Notes: generated from the letters alone by a model not told the origin. Shown: positions 35,700 to 46,959, counted from the first letter of the stretch. The stretch is DNA of 54,113 nt from Basidiobolus meristosporus CBS 931.73 (GCA_002104905.1 MCFE01000604.1:1-54113), one strand, 5' to 3'. Made by a program: numbers and translations.

Positions 35700-35915
35700 A
35701 CACTACCATGCCTGATTTTTCTTTGCAACCACAGATTGCACCACATGCCCTGGAGCAGTACAATGGAACAAGTCTCTTGAGTGTGAGCAATGTTTTCCTC
35801 CTGAGGAGGTGGATTCCTGACAAGTTGAACACCTTGCAATGATCACATTTTCTGATTTGAATGTCATGCAGGTCTTAATACATGCTGGCATTAGAACAGT
35901 CTCTGGGTCATACTC
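35700..35915 (-). pseudogene. C element ORF2 cysteine-cluster fragment
   Basis: Matches 38,280-38,420: ARCSTCQES (35,845-35,815), the LFHC tail and the preceding ACIKTCM. It ends exactly at GGTCATA (35,915), where a C terminal repeat begins. Confidence 0.6.
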
Positions 35916-38900
35916 TATGAAGAATAATCTGGTCCTGCAATAGATTCAATCTAGATCAGCCATCAAGATCCCATCAGGAGACTGTTTCAATACCTGCAGC
36001 TTGGAATTAATGATCATCTACACAATCTTATGATGGAACCACAATGGTGTTTGGCTAATTTCACCACCAAATAAAGTTGAAAAGCATAACAGGTTTTGAG
36101 TGGTTTTTTGTCAAGCATTGTTGCAGTGTTGGTGTGCTCTACAACTGTACAAGTGGATCTAACCAGCCAGTACATTCAATTGCCTTATATGGCAAAAAAC
36201 TTGACAGTGTTTTGACAGCCTCATTGCAAGCCTCTGATGGCATTATTATGGTAGTATGGTGGCCTAAAGCTAGCTCTGTAAAATGCTACAGCACCAATTT
36301 ACTAAATGATATTTCCTTTTTCTACCTCACCTTGCACAGTTCATATATTCCACTCTAAAATCATCCCTCTTTATTTGCTTACCCATTACTACTTTGGGTG
36401 TTCCACATATAGTTCAAATCAAAAAACACTATGGCCACCTGCTTACCAACCTCTACAAGCATGCGCACCTGCTGCAATTGACATACTTCTATCACCTCAA
36501 CTATACAGCTTTTTGGTGTGATACTTGCAAAGTTGCCATATACCTTGTATCACTGGTAACATATATATCTTGCAAAAATATGCTTGGCTACCACCACTTT
36601 GGCCATGAATACCTTCAGGAATATTTGCAAAGAACTTTTTAGTATTTAGTCAGTATATTCCTTGTCCCTCCTGGATTCTAGCACCCCTTATAGTTGTGCT
36701 CTGGCTCTTGTTTGTGCCAATTCTGTATTGATTAGTATAGAAATTAGCTTGTGGTCAAGCAAAATCCAGCATTCCCTGGTAGAGTTCTTGTAGTTAAAAA
36801 TTAAGTGCTTATTGCACCAAACCCAACTTTGCATTACTTAATAGATTACCCATGCATTGGGGCTGCTTGGCTTATTAATGCTATAGACATAGTTGTCTCC
36901 ATGTGTACATCTTTGTCAGTATTTTCCAACTCTTCTTGGCTGACCTCCATGTGCCAACTCATCCCTTCCATGACAGACTTGAGGTAGCATTCTTAATGAG
37001 ATTGGGATATGGTAGTACCAGCAACTTGACTAGTCTTCCTATCTTTCTACACATCTGCTCCATAGGAAACTCCCAAAAGGTGAGGCAAGGTCCCATATTT
37101 GCAATAAACAAAGCCAGATGGAGTAGAGAATGGATACAGTAATGACAGAGATCTACACATTTGGCTTTATGTTTGTAGTACAGCTGCTCAAATTCCATCA
37201 CAAGCTTCTTGCTCAAAAGCTCTAGGGGCATCAAATCAGCATTGGTGATTTACATCTGAATATATAGTCCTTCAATGTCCACTTATTACTCCCAATGCTT
37301 CAATGTACTCCTGGTAAAAATGACTTCAGAAGGCCACCTGAATAAGCACATATCTAGTTCATCCAGTGCTTGCATTTGTATTGTTGCATATACATATCAA
37401 TATTGATTGGTGCTTGTGATCAGTACCTGGGTAGCAGATACTCTGTAATATCTTGCCAATTCTTCAAATTTCTCCAGTATCACAAAGGGCTCATTTAGCT
37501 TGAATTACCTCATACCACTTGGTCACCAGGATGGGGATATTGTTGAGCCACAAATTCATTGCTCCCAGGGAAAAGGTTCTGCTCCAACAGATACCCTCTT
37601 TCATAAGTGTCTCTGGTTTCTGATTAATTCCATATGTGGCTAATGGCTTATAGCTTGCCAACTTTGCTGCAATTACAGGTTGACTTCTTTACATTCTCTT
37701 TGTGCAAAGATGATGTTCTTAGTGTTGGTGTTTGGGTAATAAATATGTGTGTGAGTATGGAGTAAGTCCCCTGGATCTCACACATTCAACAGCAATACCA
37801 TTTATGGTGCCCAAAAAGCCATCTATTTTGCTAATGGGTGGGGTATTGTTAGTGCAGATAACAATATACACTTTGAAATGATGGCCGTTTACTGTTATCC
37901 TGCTGGAAAGTATGCAGAATTCATCCAGCAATGGATACAGGTAGCTATCCAGGTTGGACAGTGATTAAGCCCCATATACCAGTGGGACTACCATCAGATT
38001 TCTGCATTAATATTGTAAGATAGGTGGCAGATTCAAGTTGTTGAGAAATCAGTGGCCATCAGGATTTGCTGGCAGTGTACTGGTTTAATGAGAATCCATC
38101 AAGTGTCAAGGAAAAGACATGGTCATACATACCTTTAAGTAGCCCTTGCTTCTTATCTGTTTATTATGTTTGCCATTGAATATATTGGATATGTTTGCTC
38201 TTGAATGCTACTGTACTTATAGCTTCACAATATTTTTTGGACTTCATGAGCTTCATTAGTCAGGGTATTACTAGAATATATCCAGAGTGCAAACAATGTT
38301 TTCCCCCAATGGTTGTGGATTCCTGACAAGGTGAACACCTTGCAATGGTAGCATTATCTGATGTGAATGCCATGCAGCTGTTAACACATGCTGGTATCAG
38401 GACAGTCTCTGGGTCATATGTTGCCTGCTGCATGATGGTTGTCCACTTGTACCATGTGCATGGCAAGTTGCATCCCTGGATGGTTCTGGTAAGAAGTAGT
38501 AGTAAATCCACAAAGCCCCCATTACTGATATTAGTGTAGAAGTGCCATTTCTTTAGCCACAACATCACATCATTCACCACTAGATGGAATACTGGGCTCA
38601 CTTGACTTCACATAGTATTCTTGGCATTCTTTTGCCATGGGTGGTGCTGCATTACATGATGCAATTTAGCCAGGCTCATGCAGGGTACTGTAATTAGAAA
38701 AGATAGGCTCACAATCCATCAGTGAGCTAGCTTCTTCAGAGCTATTACTCTGCATGCCATATTCAGAAGGCTGGGGTGAGACCAAAAGCATCACAAATTC
38801 TCCTGACTCAGTTTATGTAAGGTGACAAGTACAGCCAGGTGCTGTTATAGAAGTATCAAGTGGCCAGCAAGATATTGCAGGTACAGTAGTAACAGCTGAA

Positions 38901-39150
38901 TGGTAAAATATGACTTGTGTGGCAAAATACTGGCCTTGATCCTTGTAATACCTCCTAAGCTGTATGTGTGCTTCATGGCTGAAAGGCTTGTTACAATAAC
39001 CACATGGTCTTTTTTCTCTTCTCTTATGGTGTTGAATCAAAATAGTCTTGTCCATGGGGCAAACAGTTTGGCACTTAACAATGTAAAGCTGTTTTATCAT
39101 TTTTTTGTCAATACTAATGTGAATTTAAGACAGTCTGTTATTTGAGACTT
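35916..39150 (-). pseudogene. C element copy with ORF2 transposase, 5' end cut by copia
   Basis: The terminal repeat is at 35,920-36,020, then ORF2 reads leftwards from about 39,100. Landmarks are CGYCNKPFSHEAHIQLRRYY (39,010-38,950), LVVNDVMLWLKKW (38,580), YDPETVLIPACVNSC with ARCSPCQ (38,430-38,320), LDEFCILSSRI (37,930), and CHYCIHSLLHLALFIANMGP with WEFPMEQM (37,150-37,060). The last resembles the H..LLH...YI...GP....W.FP.ER segment of Tnp2/DUF4218-type transposases. Broken by stops. The ORF1 side is missing: at 39,150 it meets copia gag. Confidence 0.6.
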
Positions 39151-39583
39151 TGAACATTGCTGTTGCCTTTGTTTGGTCTTGGGTACCTCCTTTCTTGGTT
39201 ATCATTGCTTATTAAAGCACTCTCTTCTTTCTTCTTATTGGCACTTGATTTTCTTAATTCTTTGTCCAGCAGCCTTCCATATACGTACTCTAAGGTCCAA
39301 TTTTCAGTTCTGGACTCTAGGGCTGATACATGACCCTGAAACTTGTCTTTCAGGCTAATCAGGATGATTACTATCATATCTTCATCAGTAGTTGGTACGC
39401 CCACAGATTCTATTCATCTACCAGCAGGGTAATTCTATTAATTAGATTTTTCATTTCTTCTCCTGGCAGCATCTTTGCAGTAAAGAATTTTTGTCTAAGA
39501 TACGTTTTGTTAGCAGCTCAACATGACTGATAGGTGTCTTCTAATGCCTTCCACGCATTCCTTGCCATCATTGCTCTTGAGCA

Positions 39584-40111
39584 TGTCATGATCACATGAC
39601 AACCATGAACACCCATGACAAGTTTCAGCTTCCTAGCTCAATTTCTAAGAGATTCCTTCTGGAACCTTCTACCACCTTCCAGAAAGTTCCTGGCCATTCC
39701 AAACCCTTGTTACACAATGGAACATTCCATGGAAGCTTCCCACTGTATTTTTCATATTCCAATACCATATATGGAGATACCATGTCACATGACTTAGTCA
39801 CATGATCAGGTGACTCAATCCATTTCCCCATCCTGTCTCAGTGCCTTGCCTTCTATATTATTATCCCCAGCACATTGCTGTGCCTCACCCCACAACTCCA
39901 TTAGTATTAGCCAATATCTCTTGGCATTGGAATAACCAAAAAGTATATATAGTCCTAACCCCCCTTAAGTATTCCTCAGTCTGATAAACACAGGTCTTGA
40001 ATAAGCAGCCTTGCCTTGGAAATCCACCTTGCCTTGGCAATCCACACCTAAGTCCTTTCCTGGTCCTGCCTTGCCCAACTCTACTCTCCTGCCTTGTGTC
40101 TATTCATAACA
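39584..40111. repeat. Solo LTR of an unrelated family, target duplication GAGCA
   Basis: A 528-bp segment TGTCATGATC...TTCATAACA flanked by GAGCA at 39579-39583 and 40112-40116. Removing it plus one GAGCA restores continuous copia gag. It has a TATATATA stretch near 39,946-39,953. It shares a CCATACC/ATATGG motif and heat-shock-like sites with the gypsy LTR, so it may be a related gypsy family. Confidence 0.88.
39657..39739 (+). promoter_or_regulatory. Heat-shock-element-like array in solo LTR
   Basis: There are two perfect three-unit sites, TTCtgGAAccTTC at 39657-39669 and TTCcaGAAagTTC at 39677-39689. Two-unit sites GAAcaTTC (39720-39727) and GAAgcTTC (39732-39739) follow. The TATATATA stretch lies about 210-290 bases downstream on the plus strand. 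Confidence 0.5.
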
Positions 40112-40492
40112 GAGCATGGGATTAGCAATTTGTCTTTAACATTAAGGCAAATAGAGTTAAAGGCACTTTGTTCTTTGTTCTGGTACTTTAAGGCTTCCTC
40201 TCCCACGCTTTTAGGAGGGCATTCTTCTCCCATGACAATATCCCAAAGGCCTCTTTCTTGTGGCAGCATCTTCATCTTCACCTTCCACACTTGGTAGTTA
40301 GATCCATCCAACTTTTCAGCAGAGGGGAAAGTTCCAGTAATAACAGTAGTAGACATTGCAGAGAGTAGCAGCTTGGAGCTCATATCCTGTTGTAATAGTC
40401 TTGGAGATATTGGAAGTGATTTAGGAGAACAATTAGATTTTGTAGTTTTCACTTATATGATCTATTGAATGTAAAAGTAGTATTTATACTTT

Positions 40493-41226
40493 AGACTTGT
40501 TCCGTTGGATAGTGCCACATTGAGCCATGAGTGCCAAATGATGCCATAGTGTGACAGAGAGGCCAAGTGAGCCTATACTTGGCCACAAAGTGTGAAACAT
40601 AGCGCTGCATCGTCATGCAAAGCAGCCCCTGTGTTTCACCTGTTGCGCAGGAGAAAATCCATTTTTTGACCTTTTTTTTTGGATCAATGTTGTGCAGGAT
40701 GTGCAAGAGCACATGCAGATTGAAGATATGCCTCTGGTACTCAATACCCATGGCACTCTGAATCTAGCTCCTGTGGCTTGTAACATGTCACAAATATGTA
40801 TGGCACTATCTTGGTCCACTGGTATGATATGGCACTATAAGTGCTTTGTATAGGTCTTACTTTAGGGCTAATATTTAAATATAGTGTCAGATAGAACCAG
40901 TGGACCAAGATAGTGCCATTCATTTTTGTGACATGATTTAAGCTACAGGAGCTAGATTCAGAGTGCCACAGGTATTGAGTACCAGATGCATATCTTCAGT
41001 TCTCCTGTGCTCTTACACATCCTTAGCTATATTGATCCACAAAAAAAGGTCAAAAAATGGATTTTCTCTAACACAATGGGTGAAACACAGGGGCTGCTTT
41101 GCATGAAGATGCAGAGCTATGTTTCACGCTCTGTGGCCAGGTATAGGCTCACTTGGCCTCTCTGGCACACTATAGCATCATTTGGCACTCATGGCTCAAT
41201 GTGGCACTATCCAACGGAACAAGTCT
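40493..41226. mobile_element. Foldback element (331-bp inverted repeats, 72-bp loop)
   Basis: The left arm 40493-40823 and right arm 40896-41226 are inverted repeats of about 90% identity, starting AGACTTGTTCCGTTGGATAG and ending in its complement. The flanks are TTT on both sides, a possible 3-bp target duplication. No coding frame was seen. It lies immediately upstream (element sense) of the TATA box of the copia E LTR, so it may have disabled or altered that promoter. Confidence 0.85.
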
Positions 41227-41350
41227 TTTGACATTGTCTTGGCAAAACAAAGATTCAGAAAAGATGTAGAAAGATCCCAAGAGCATGTGTGCAAGATTTA
41301 GGGCTGTTTGGACAACTTTGAGAATTTTCATGTTCTGGGTACCTGGTATT

Positions 41351-41699
41351 TGTTGTAAGAGTCTTGGAGATATTGGAAGTGATTGGGAGGACAAGTAGAT
41401 TATGTGGTTTTCACTTAATGATTTATTGAATGTAAAAGTAGTATTTATACTTTTACATGGTCTTGGCATTACAAACATGTAGAATAGGTTAAGGAAGGTC
41501 CCAAGAACATGTGTGCAAAGTTTGGGGCTGTTTGGACAACTTTGAGAATTTTCATGTTCTGGGTACCTGGTATTTTGGTGAAAATATTCTAGGTAAATCC
41601 CAACAAGGAATTTAGTCAGTATTCTCTAGGATCTGAGGGTAACAATCTAAGTGACTAAGTTAGGTGAATATTTAGGTGGAATTACAAATTTTTACAACA
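41351..41699 (-). repeat. 3' LTR of copia A6
   Basis: TGTTG...CAACA, 349 bp, next to the polypurine tract. Confidence 0.93.
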
Positions 41700-41710
41700 C
41701 TCCCACTCAG
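41700..41710 (-). other. Copia A6 polypurine tract
   Basis: CTGAGTGGGAG in element sense, directly before the 3' LTR. The gag-pol stop codon sits right next to it. Confidence 0.75.
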
Positions 41711-44700
41711 CTAAATGTTCATACTGACTAGTCCTAATTTTGACCTAAGATATTCAAACTTGTCTCTGGCTAATGGTTTGGTAAATATGTCTGCAATCAT
41801 TTCATCTGTGGGACAGTAAACTAAGCTAACTAAGTTATTCTCTATAGCTTCATGTATGAAATGATGTCTAATATCTATGTGCTTGGTTCTAGCATGAAAA
41901 GTTGGATTTCTAGCTAATTGTATACATCCTTGATTATCTTGAAATAAAGTAATAGGCGTTTTTTGACATAGGCCTAAATCTGTAAAAAGCTTTCTTAGCC
42001 ACAATACTTCTTTTGTAGCTTCACAGGCTGCCATATACTCTGCCTCTGTGGTAGAAAGTGCTACGGTTGGTTGCTTTCTTGAATTCCATGAAATTGCTCC
42101 TTTACAGTAAAGAAAGGTGTATCCTGTGGTGGATCTTCTGTCTTGTAGATTTTGTCCCCAATCAGCATCAGAGTATCCCGCAAGATCCTGTTCTGAATCC
42201 TTATAAGTGTATCTTAAGCAGATATCAGCAGTTCCTTTTAGGTATCTAAAAATCTGCTTAACTGCTGCAATACAATCAGATCCATAGTTCTGATTATGTT
42301 GGCTGACAACCCCCACTGAATATGAGATATCTGGACATGTTCCAAGCATGATATACATCAGACCGCCGACCATAGATTGATAAGGAAAGTCAGGGCTTTC
42401 AGATGGCACCAAGCTCTCTTGATTTGGTTGAGTTTTGACCAAGTTAAGGTTTGTCTCCATTGGGGTAGCTGCCGGTTTACAGTCTTCCATTTTGTACTTC
42501 TTTAGTATATCTTGAATATACTTGGATTGGCTTAGGGTAATAGTCTGGGTACTTCTGTCTATGGAGAACTTAATCCCAAAGTAGTAATTAAGTTCTCCTA
42601 AATCAGACATCTTGAACTCCTTAGATAGGCTGGATTTAGTCTCTTCCAATGTTTCTAGGTTATTGGTGGCTATAATAAGATCATCCACCTATAGAGCTAA
42701 TAAAACTGGATTTGCTCTATCTGGCTTATAGTATATACTATAGTCAGCATTACTTCTTTTGAAACTCAAGGATTCCAAATAAGAATCTATCTTGCAATTC
42801 CAGGCTCTTGGTGATTGTTTGAGACCATATAGTGACTTTTTAAGCTTGCAGACCAAATGGGGGTTATCTTGGTCAACAAACCCATCAGGCTGGTCCATAT
42901 ACACGTCCTCATCAAGTTCTCCATTCAAAAATGCAGTTTTTACATCCATTTGATGAATAAAAAACTTATATTTGGCTGCAATAGCCAATATTAATCTGAC
43001 AGAATTAAACTTGGCTACTGGTGCAAAGGTCTCAGTATAGTCAAGTCCTTTTGTTTGAGAGTATCCTTTGGCTACAAGTCTTGCTTTGTATCTTTCAATT
43101 GTACCATCAGGCTTGTATTTTGTCTTGAAGACCCATCTGCATCTAATTGATTTTTGGTTGATTGGTAATTTGACTAAGTCCCAAGTTTGATTTTCCATCA
43201 GGGCCTGATATTCCTCAGTCATTGCAGATCTCCAAAACTTTGTCTGAGGGCTATTTAGGGCCTCTTTTACAGTCTGGGGTTCATCAATATGGACTGAATC
43301 GGCATAGGCTAAGTTTGTACCCTCATTGATATAGTAATTTGGAATATTTCTTGTCCGATTGGATCTCCGGGCATTTGATACTGGAATGATCACTTCTGGG
43401 ATATTCCTGGGCACTGATTCTGGCTGAACCACAGTTGTAGAGTCCTCTGGAGTGAAAAAATTTTCATTGTTTTGCTCTGATTCAATCCTGACAATTGGTG
43501 GACTTGAGATCAGATTTTTGTCATCATCTGATGTCATTTTTTGTGAAAATTTTGAATTTTCATCAAACAACACATCCCTGGACTTGATCAGCTTCTTTGC
43601 TTTGGTATTGTAGAGTCTGTATGCCTTACTCTCATTGTAGTAGCCCAAAAATATGCATTTTACACTTTTTGGCTCAAATTTTGACTGATTTCCGGCCAGT
43701 TTTTTGGCATATGCTGTACACCCAAATATTCTTAGATGTTCTGCACTTGGTCTGTATCCATACCATGCTTCAAATGCAGTAGAATCACAAAGTATTCTGT
43801 TATAACTCCTATTTTTAAGGTATACAGCAGTGGCAACTGATTCCACCCAAAAATCATAGGATAATTTTTAATCATGGATCATAGATCTTGCCATATAAAT
43901 TATTGATCTGTTAGCTTGTTCTGCTACTACATTTTGCTGTGGGGAGTATGGTACAGTAGTCTCTTGCTTTATCCCATGAATGTTGCAGAAGTGGATGAAG
44001 AGTTTTGAGGTATATTCTCCACCATTGTCAGAGCGTATTTTCTTGATTTTTTCACCAGTTTCTCTCTCAACCATGGCTTTAAACTCCCTGAGCTTAGACA
44101 GAGCTTCTTCCTTTCTCTCCATGAAGTAGACCCATGTGTATCTTGTATAATCATCAATAAAAGTGATTAAATACTTCATCCCGCCTAAGGATAAATTTTG
44201 CATAGGTCCACACAGATCTGAGTGAATTAGATCTAATTTTTTCTTAGTTTTGATTAACCCAGAGCTCTTGAACGGTTGTCTGGCTTGTTTCCCATATATG
44301 CAGGCTTCACAGTGCTCCAAATTAGCTGCCGGATCAATTTTCACTCCAGAAATTAGCTGATCTTTGATCATTTTACGCAAATAATCAAAATTGATGTGTC
44401 CAAATATCCTGTGCCAAAGCATTGGTGTTTCTTCATTTAAGTTACTTATATTGGCCTCCAAATATGATGGAATGTAAGTCAACTTGTATAGATTCTGATC
44501 TCTGATGCCCAAAGCAACATGGGCACCATTTTGATCAGTGATCCTGCATCCAGAATTGTCAAAACTGAAACTGAGTCCTTCTGCTGTGGCCTTGCTTACA
44601 GAGAGTAGGTTCTTAGCTATTTCTGGTGCATAGAGTACTTCTTTAAAGGTCAGTGTATGGCTTCCTTCACTGCTTCTTAGGTTTACTTGGATAGTTCCTT

Positions 44701-45682
44701 CTCCCACTGCATCAAGTGTTCTGTTGTCACCCATGAAAACCTTCTTAATTGGAATTTCTTGATATTGGGTGAAAAGTTCTTTTTGGTGTGTAAAGTGTTG
44801 AGAAGCTCCAGAGTCAATATACCACGTCTGAGAATCCTTGTTTGTGGTCATATTTAGTGCAGATATGAATAGTCTATCTTCAGTTGCTGCAGCATTTCCA
44901 TATTCAGGCTTCTTTTGCTGATAATCTCTCTTTTTGAGACACTGGTCTGATGTGTGTCCTTTCCTTTTGCAGTAGTTGCAAAATAGGTTGCTGTTGCCTT
45001 TGTAGGGTCTTGGGTACCTCCTTTGTTGGTTATCATTGCTTATTAAAGCATTTTCTTCTTCCTTCTTATTGGCGCTTGATTTTCTTAATTCTGCATCCAG
45101 GAGCCTTCCATATACGTAATTTAAGGTCAAATCTTCAGTTCTGGACTCTAGGGCTGATACAAGGCCCTGAAACTTGTCTGTCAGGCTATTCAGGATGGTA
45201 ACTATCACATCCTCATCAGTAGTTGGTACGCCCACAGATTCCATCTCATCTGCCAGCAGGGTAATTCTGTTAATTAGATTTTTCATTTCTTCTCCTAGCA
45301 GCATCTTTGTAGTAAAGAATTTTTGTCTCAGATACATTTTCTTGGCAGCTGAACATGACTGGTAGGTGTCTTCTAATGCCTTCCAGGCATTCTTTGTCAT
45401 TTTTGCTCTTGAGCATTGAATTAGCAATTTGTCCTTGACATTAAGGCAAATGCAGTTAAAGGCACTTTGTTCTTTCTACTAGTACTTCAAGGCTTCCTCT
45501 CCCACGTTTTTAGGAGGGCATTTTTCTCCCATGACAATATCCCAAAGGCCTCTTTCTTGTAGCAGCATCTTCATCTTCACCTTCCACACTTGGTAGTTAG
45601 ATCTATCCAACTTTTCAGCAGAGGGAAAAATTCCAGTAATAGCAGTAGTAGACCTTGCAGAGAGTGACAGCTCAGGGCTCAT
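41711..45682 (-). pseudogene. Copia A6 gag-pol polyprotein, one frame with four stop codons
   Basis: From the primer-site ATG (45682) to 41711 all segments lie in one frame of 1,323 codons. Domains in order: Gag (UBN2-like, LDRSNYQVWKVKMKMLL near residue 25), zinc knuckle CNYCKRKGHTSDQC (44985-44940), protease DSGAS (44813), GAG-pre-integrase HHCC (44420-44290), integrase with FIDDYTRYTW, SDNGGEYTS and QQNVVAE, RT, and RNase H ending HIDIRHHF. Stops: tandem TAG-TAG at 45478-45473, TAA at 43867-43865, and TAG at 42691-42689. The last replaces the tyrosine of the catalytic YVDD motif. Confidence 0.92.
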
Positions 45683-45686
45683 AACC
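45675..45686 (-). other. Copia primer-binding site complementary to initiator tRNA anticodon arm
   Basis: GGTTATGAGCCC directly follows the 5' LTR in element sense. Its complement GGGCTCATAACC is the anticodon stem-loop of eukaryotic (for example yeast) initiator Met-tRNA. This is the half-tRNA priming mode known for Drosophila copia and yeast Ty5. The site includes the ATG that starts gag. Confidence 0.75.
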
Positions 45687-46035
45687 TGTTGTAAGAGTCT
45701 TGGAGATATTGGAAGTGATTGGGAGGACAAGTAGATTATGTGGTTTTCACTTAATGATTTATTGAATGTAAAAGTAGTATTTATACTTTTACATGGTCTT
45801 GGCATTGCAAACATGTAGAATAGGTTAAGAAAGGTCCCAAGAACATGTGTGCAAAGTTTGGGGCTGTTTGGACAACTTTGAGAATTTTCATATTCTGGGT
45901 ACCTGGTATTTTGGTGAAAATATTTTAAGTAAATCCCGACAAGGAATTTGGTCAGTATTCTCTAGGATCTGAGGGTAACAATCTAAGTGACTAAGTTAGG
46001 TGAATATTTAGGTGGAATTACAAATTTTTACAACA
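45687..46035 (-). repeat. 5' LTR of copia A6
   Basis: 349 bp, 98% identical to the 3' LTR. It contains the promoter. Confidence 0.93.
45778..45785 (-). promoter_or_regulatory. TATA box of copia A6
   Basis: TATAAATA on the minus strand, about 96-103 bases upstream of the gag ATG. An ATG-containing open stretch upstream of it would not be transcribed from this promoter. Confidence 0.6.
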
Positions 46036-46166
46036 GTATTTAGGTGAAAATATTCTAAGTAAATCCCAACAAGGAATTTGGTCAGTATTCTCTAGGATCT
46101 GAAGGTAATGATCTAAGTGACTAAGTTGGGTGAATATTTAGGTGGAATTACAAATTTTTTACAACA

Positions 46167-46959
46167 CTAATGACATCAATACTTCTTGATCAAAGGAATT
46201 AGTTACTGTGACAGCCTTTTGATATGACCATCACAGTTATTTTCACAGGGTAGAGCTGTTACAAGATCATTAAAACCCCATCATAAGGATATCAGAACAC
46301 TGTTAGGTTTCAACCACAAATGACAATTGGACATATTGGCCAGTTAGGCTCTGTCAAATAATTGTTGGTTGCATAGGACTCTTACAAATGTTGTCAGGGA
46401 CTTGGAGATATTGGAAGTAATTTGGAGAACAAGTAGATTTTATGGTTTTCACTTAATGATTTATTGAATATAAAAGTAGTGTTTATACTTTTACATGGTC
46501 ATGGCTTAGCAAGCATGTAGAATAGGCTTATTAAAGTCCCAGGAACATGTGGGCAAAGTTTGGGGCTACTTAGATAACGTTGAGAATTTCATGTTCTGGG
46601 TACCTGATGTTTTGGTGAAAATATTCTGAGTAAATCCCAACAAGGAATTTGGTCAGTATTCTCAACAATTTGTAGGTAATGATCTAAGTGACTAAGTTAG
46701 GTGAATACTTAGGTGGAATTACAAATTTTTACAACAACAAAGCCATTAGAGCTTTATCATAAGGTCATCAAAACACTATCAAGTTTATCAATACATCAAG
46801 GAGTCTAGACAGCAAAACACTATTATGACCCTGCCACAACCTAATTAATGGGGTCAAGAATTCTAAGCTGCTGGTACTAAAATGGCATCATTGTGGGATC
46901 CTGCTAGCAGATCCAGATGAGATCTATCTGCAGGACCAAGTCATTTTTCATGAGGAAAA
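46167..46959. repeat. C-element subterminal and terminal repeat sequence
   Basis: Non-coding. It holds repeated short motifs (CATCATAAGG, CTTTATCATAAGGTCATCAAAACACTAT, GTTAGG) and an inverted copy of the terminal repeat at about 46,840-46,945. A solo copia LTR interrupts it at 46389-46736. No gene is seen. Confidence 0.5.
46389..46736 (-). repeat. Solo copia A LTR, target duplication ACAAA
   Basis: A 348-bp TGTTGTCAGG...CAACA repeat flanked by ACAAA at 46384-46388 and 46737-46741. Confidence 0.9.

Larger units (their letters stand above)
39152..40378 (-). pseudogene. Copia E gag fragment
   Basis: Gag from a start in a mutated primer site (GGATATGAGC) through LDGSNYQVWKVKMKML to RRYPRPNKGNS near 39,160. 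It is split by the solo LTR at 39584-40111 and truncated before the zinc knuckle. Confidence 0.8.
41351..46035 (-). mobile_element. Copia family A element A6, structurally complete, target duplication GTATT
   Basis: 4,685 bp with 349-bp LTRs at both ends that differ at only 7 positions, all transitions. Flanks GTATT (41346-41350) and GTATT (46036-46040) are the 5-bp target duplication. The insertion lies inside the LTR of an older A copy. It has a primer site, a polypurine tract and one long gag-pol frame. The four stop codons make it non-autonomous, though it could still be moved by proteins from an intact relative. Confidence 0.95.
39152..46166 (-). mobile_element. Copia family A element, old copy (E), carrying three later insertions
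   Basis: A gag fragment (39152-40387) and a 5' LTR that starts at 40388 and ends at 46166. The LTR is interrupted by a foldback element (40493-41226) and by complete copia A6 (41351-46035). Gag is interrupted by a 528-bp solo LTR (39584-40111). Pol and the 3' LTR are absent. The left edge abuts a C element. Confidence 0.8.
40388..46166 (-). repeat. 5' LTR of copia E, split into three pieces
   Basis: Pieces are 40388-40492, 41227-41350 and 46036-46166. Joined, they give one family A LTR starting TGTTGTAATAG and ending TTTACAACA. Confidence 0.82.

Noticed and set aside
35610-35790. Second copy of the foldback element
   Set aside because: Only the end (GGAACAAGTCTC) and scattered words match. 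No second arm was found, so it is not called.
45683-45814. Gag start at the upstream ATG inside the copia LTR
   Set aside because: That ATG lies upstream of the TATA box, so it should not be in the element transcript. The primer-site ATG is used instead.
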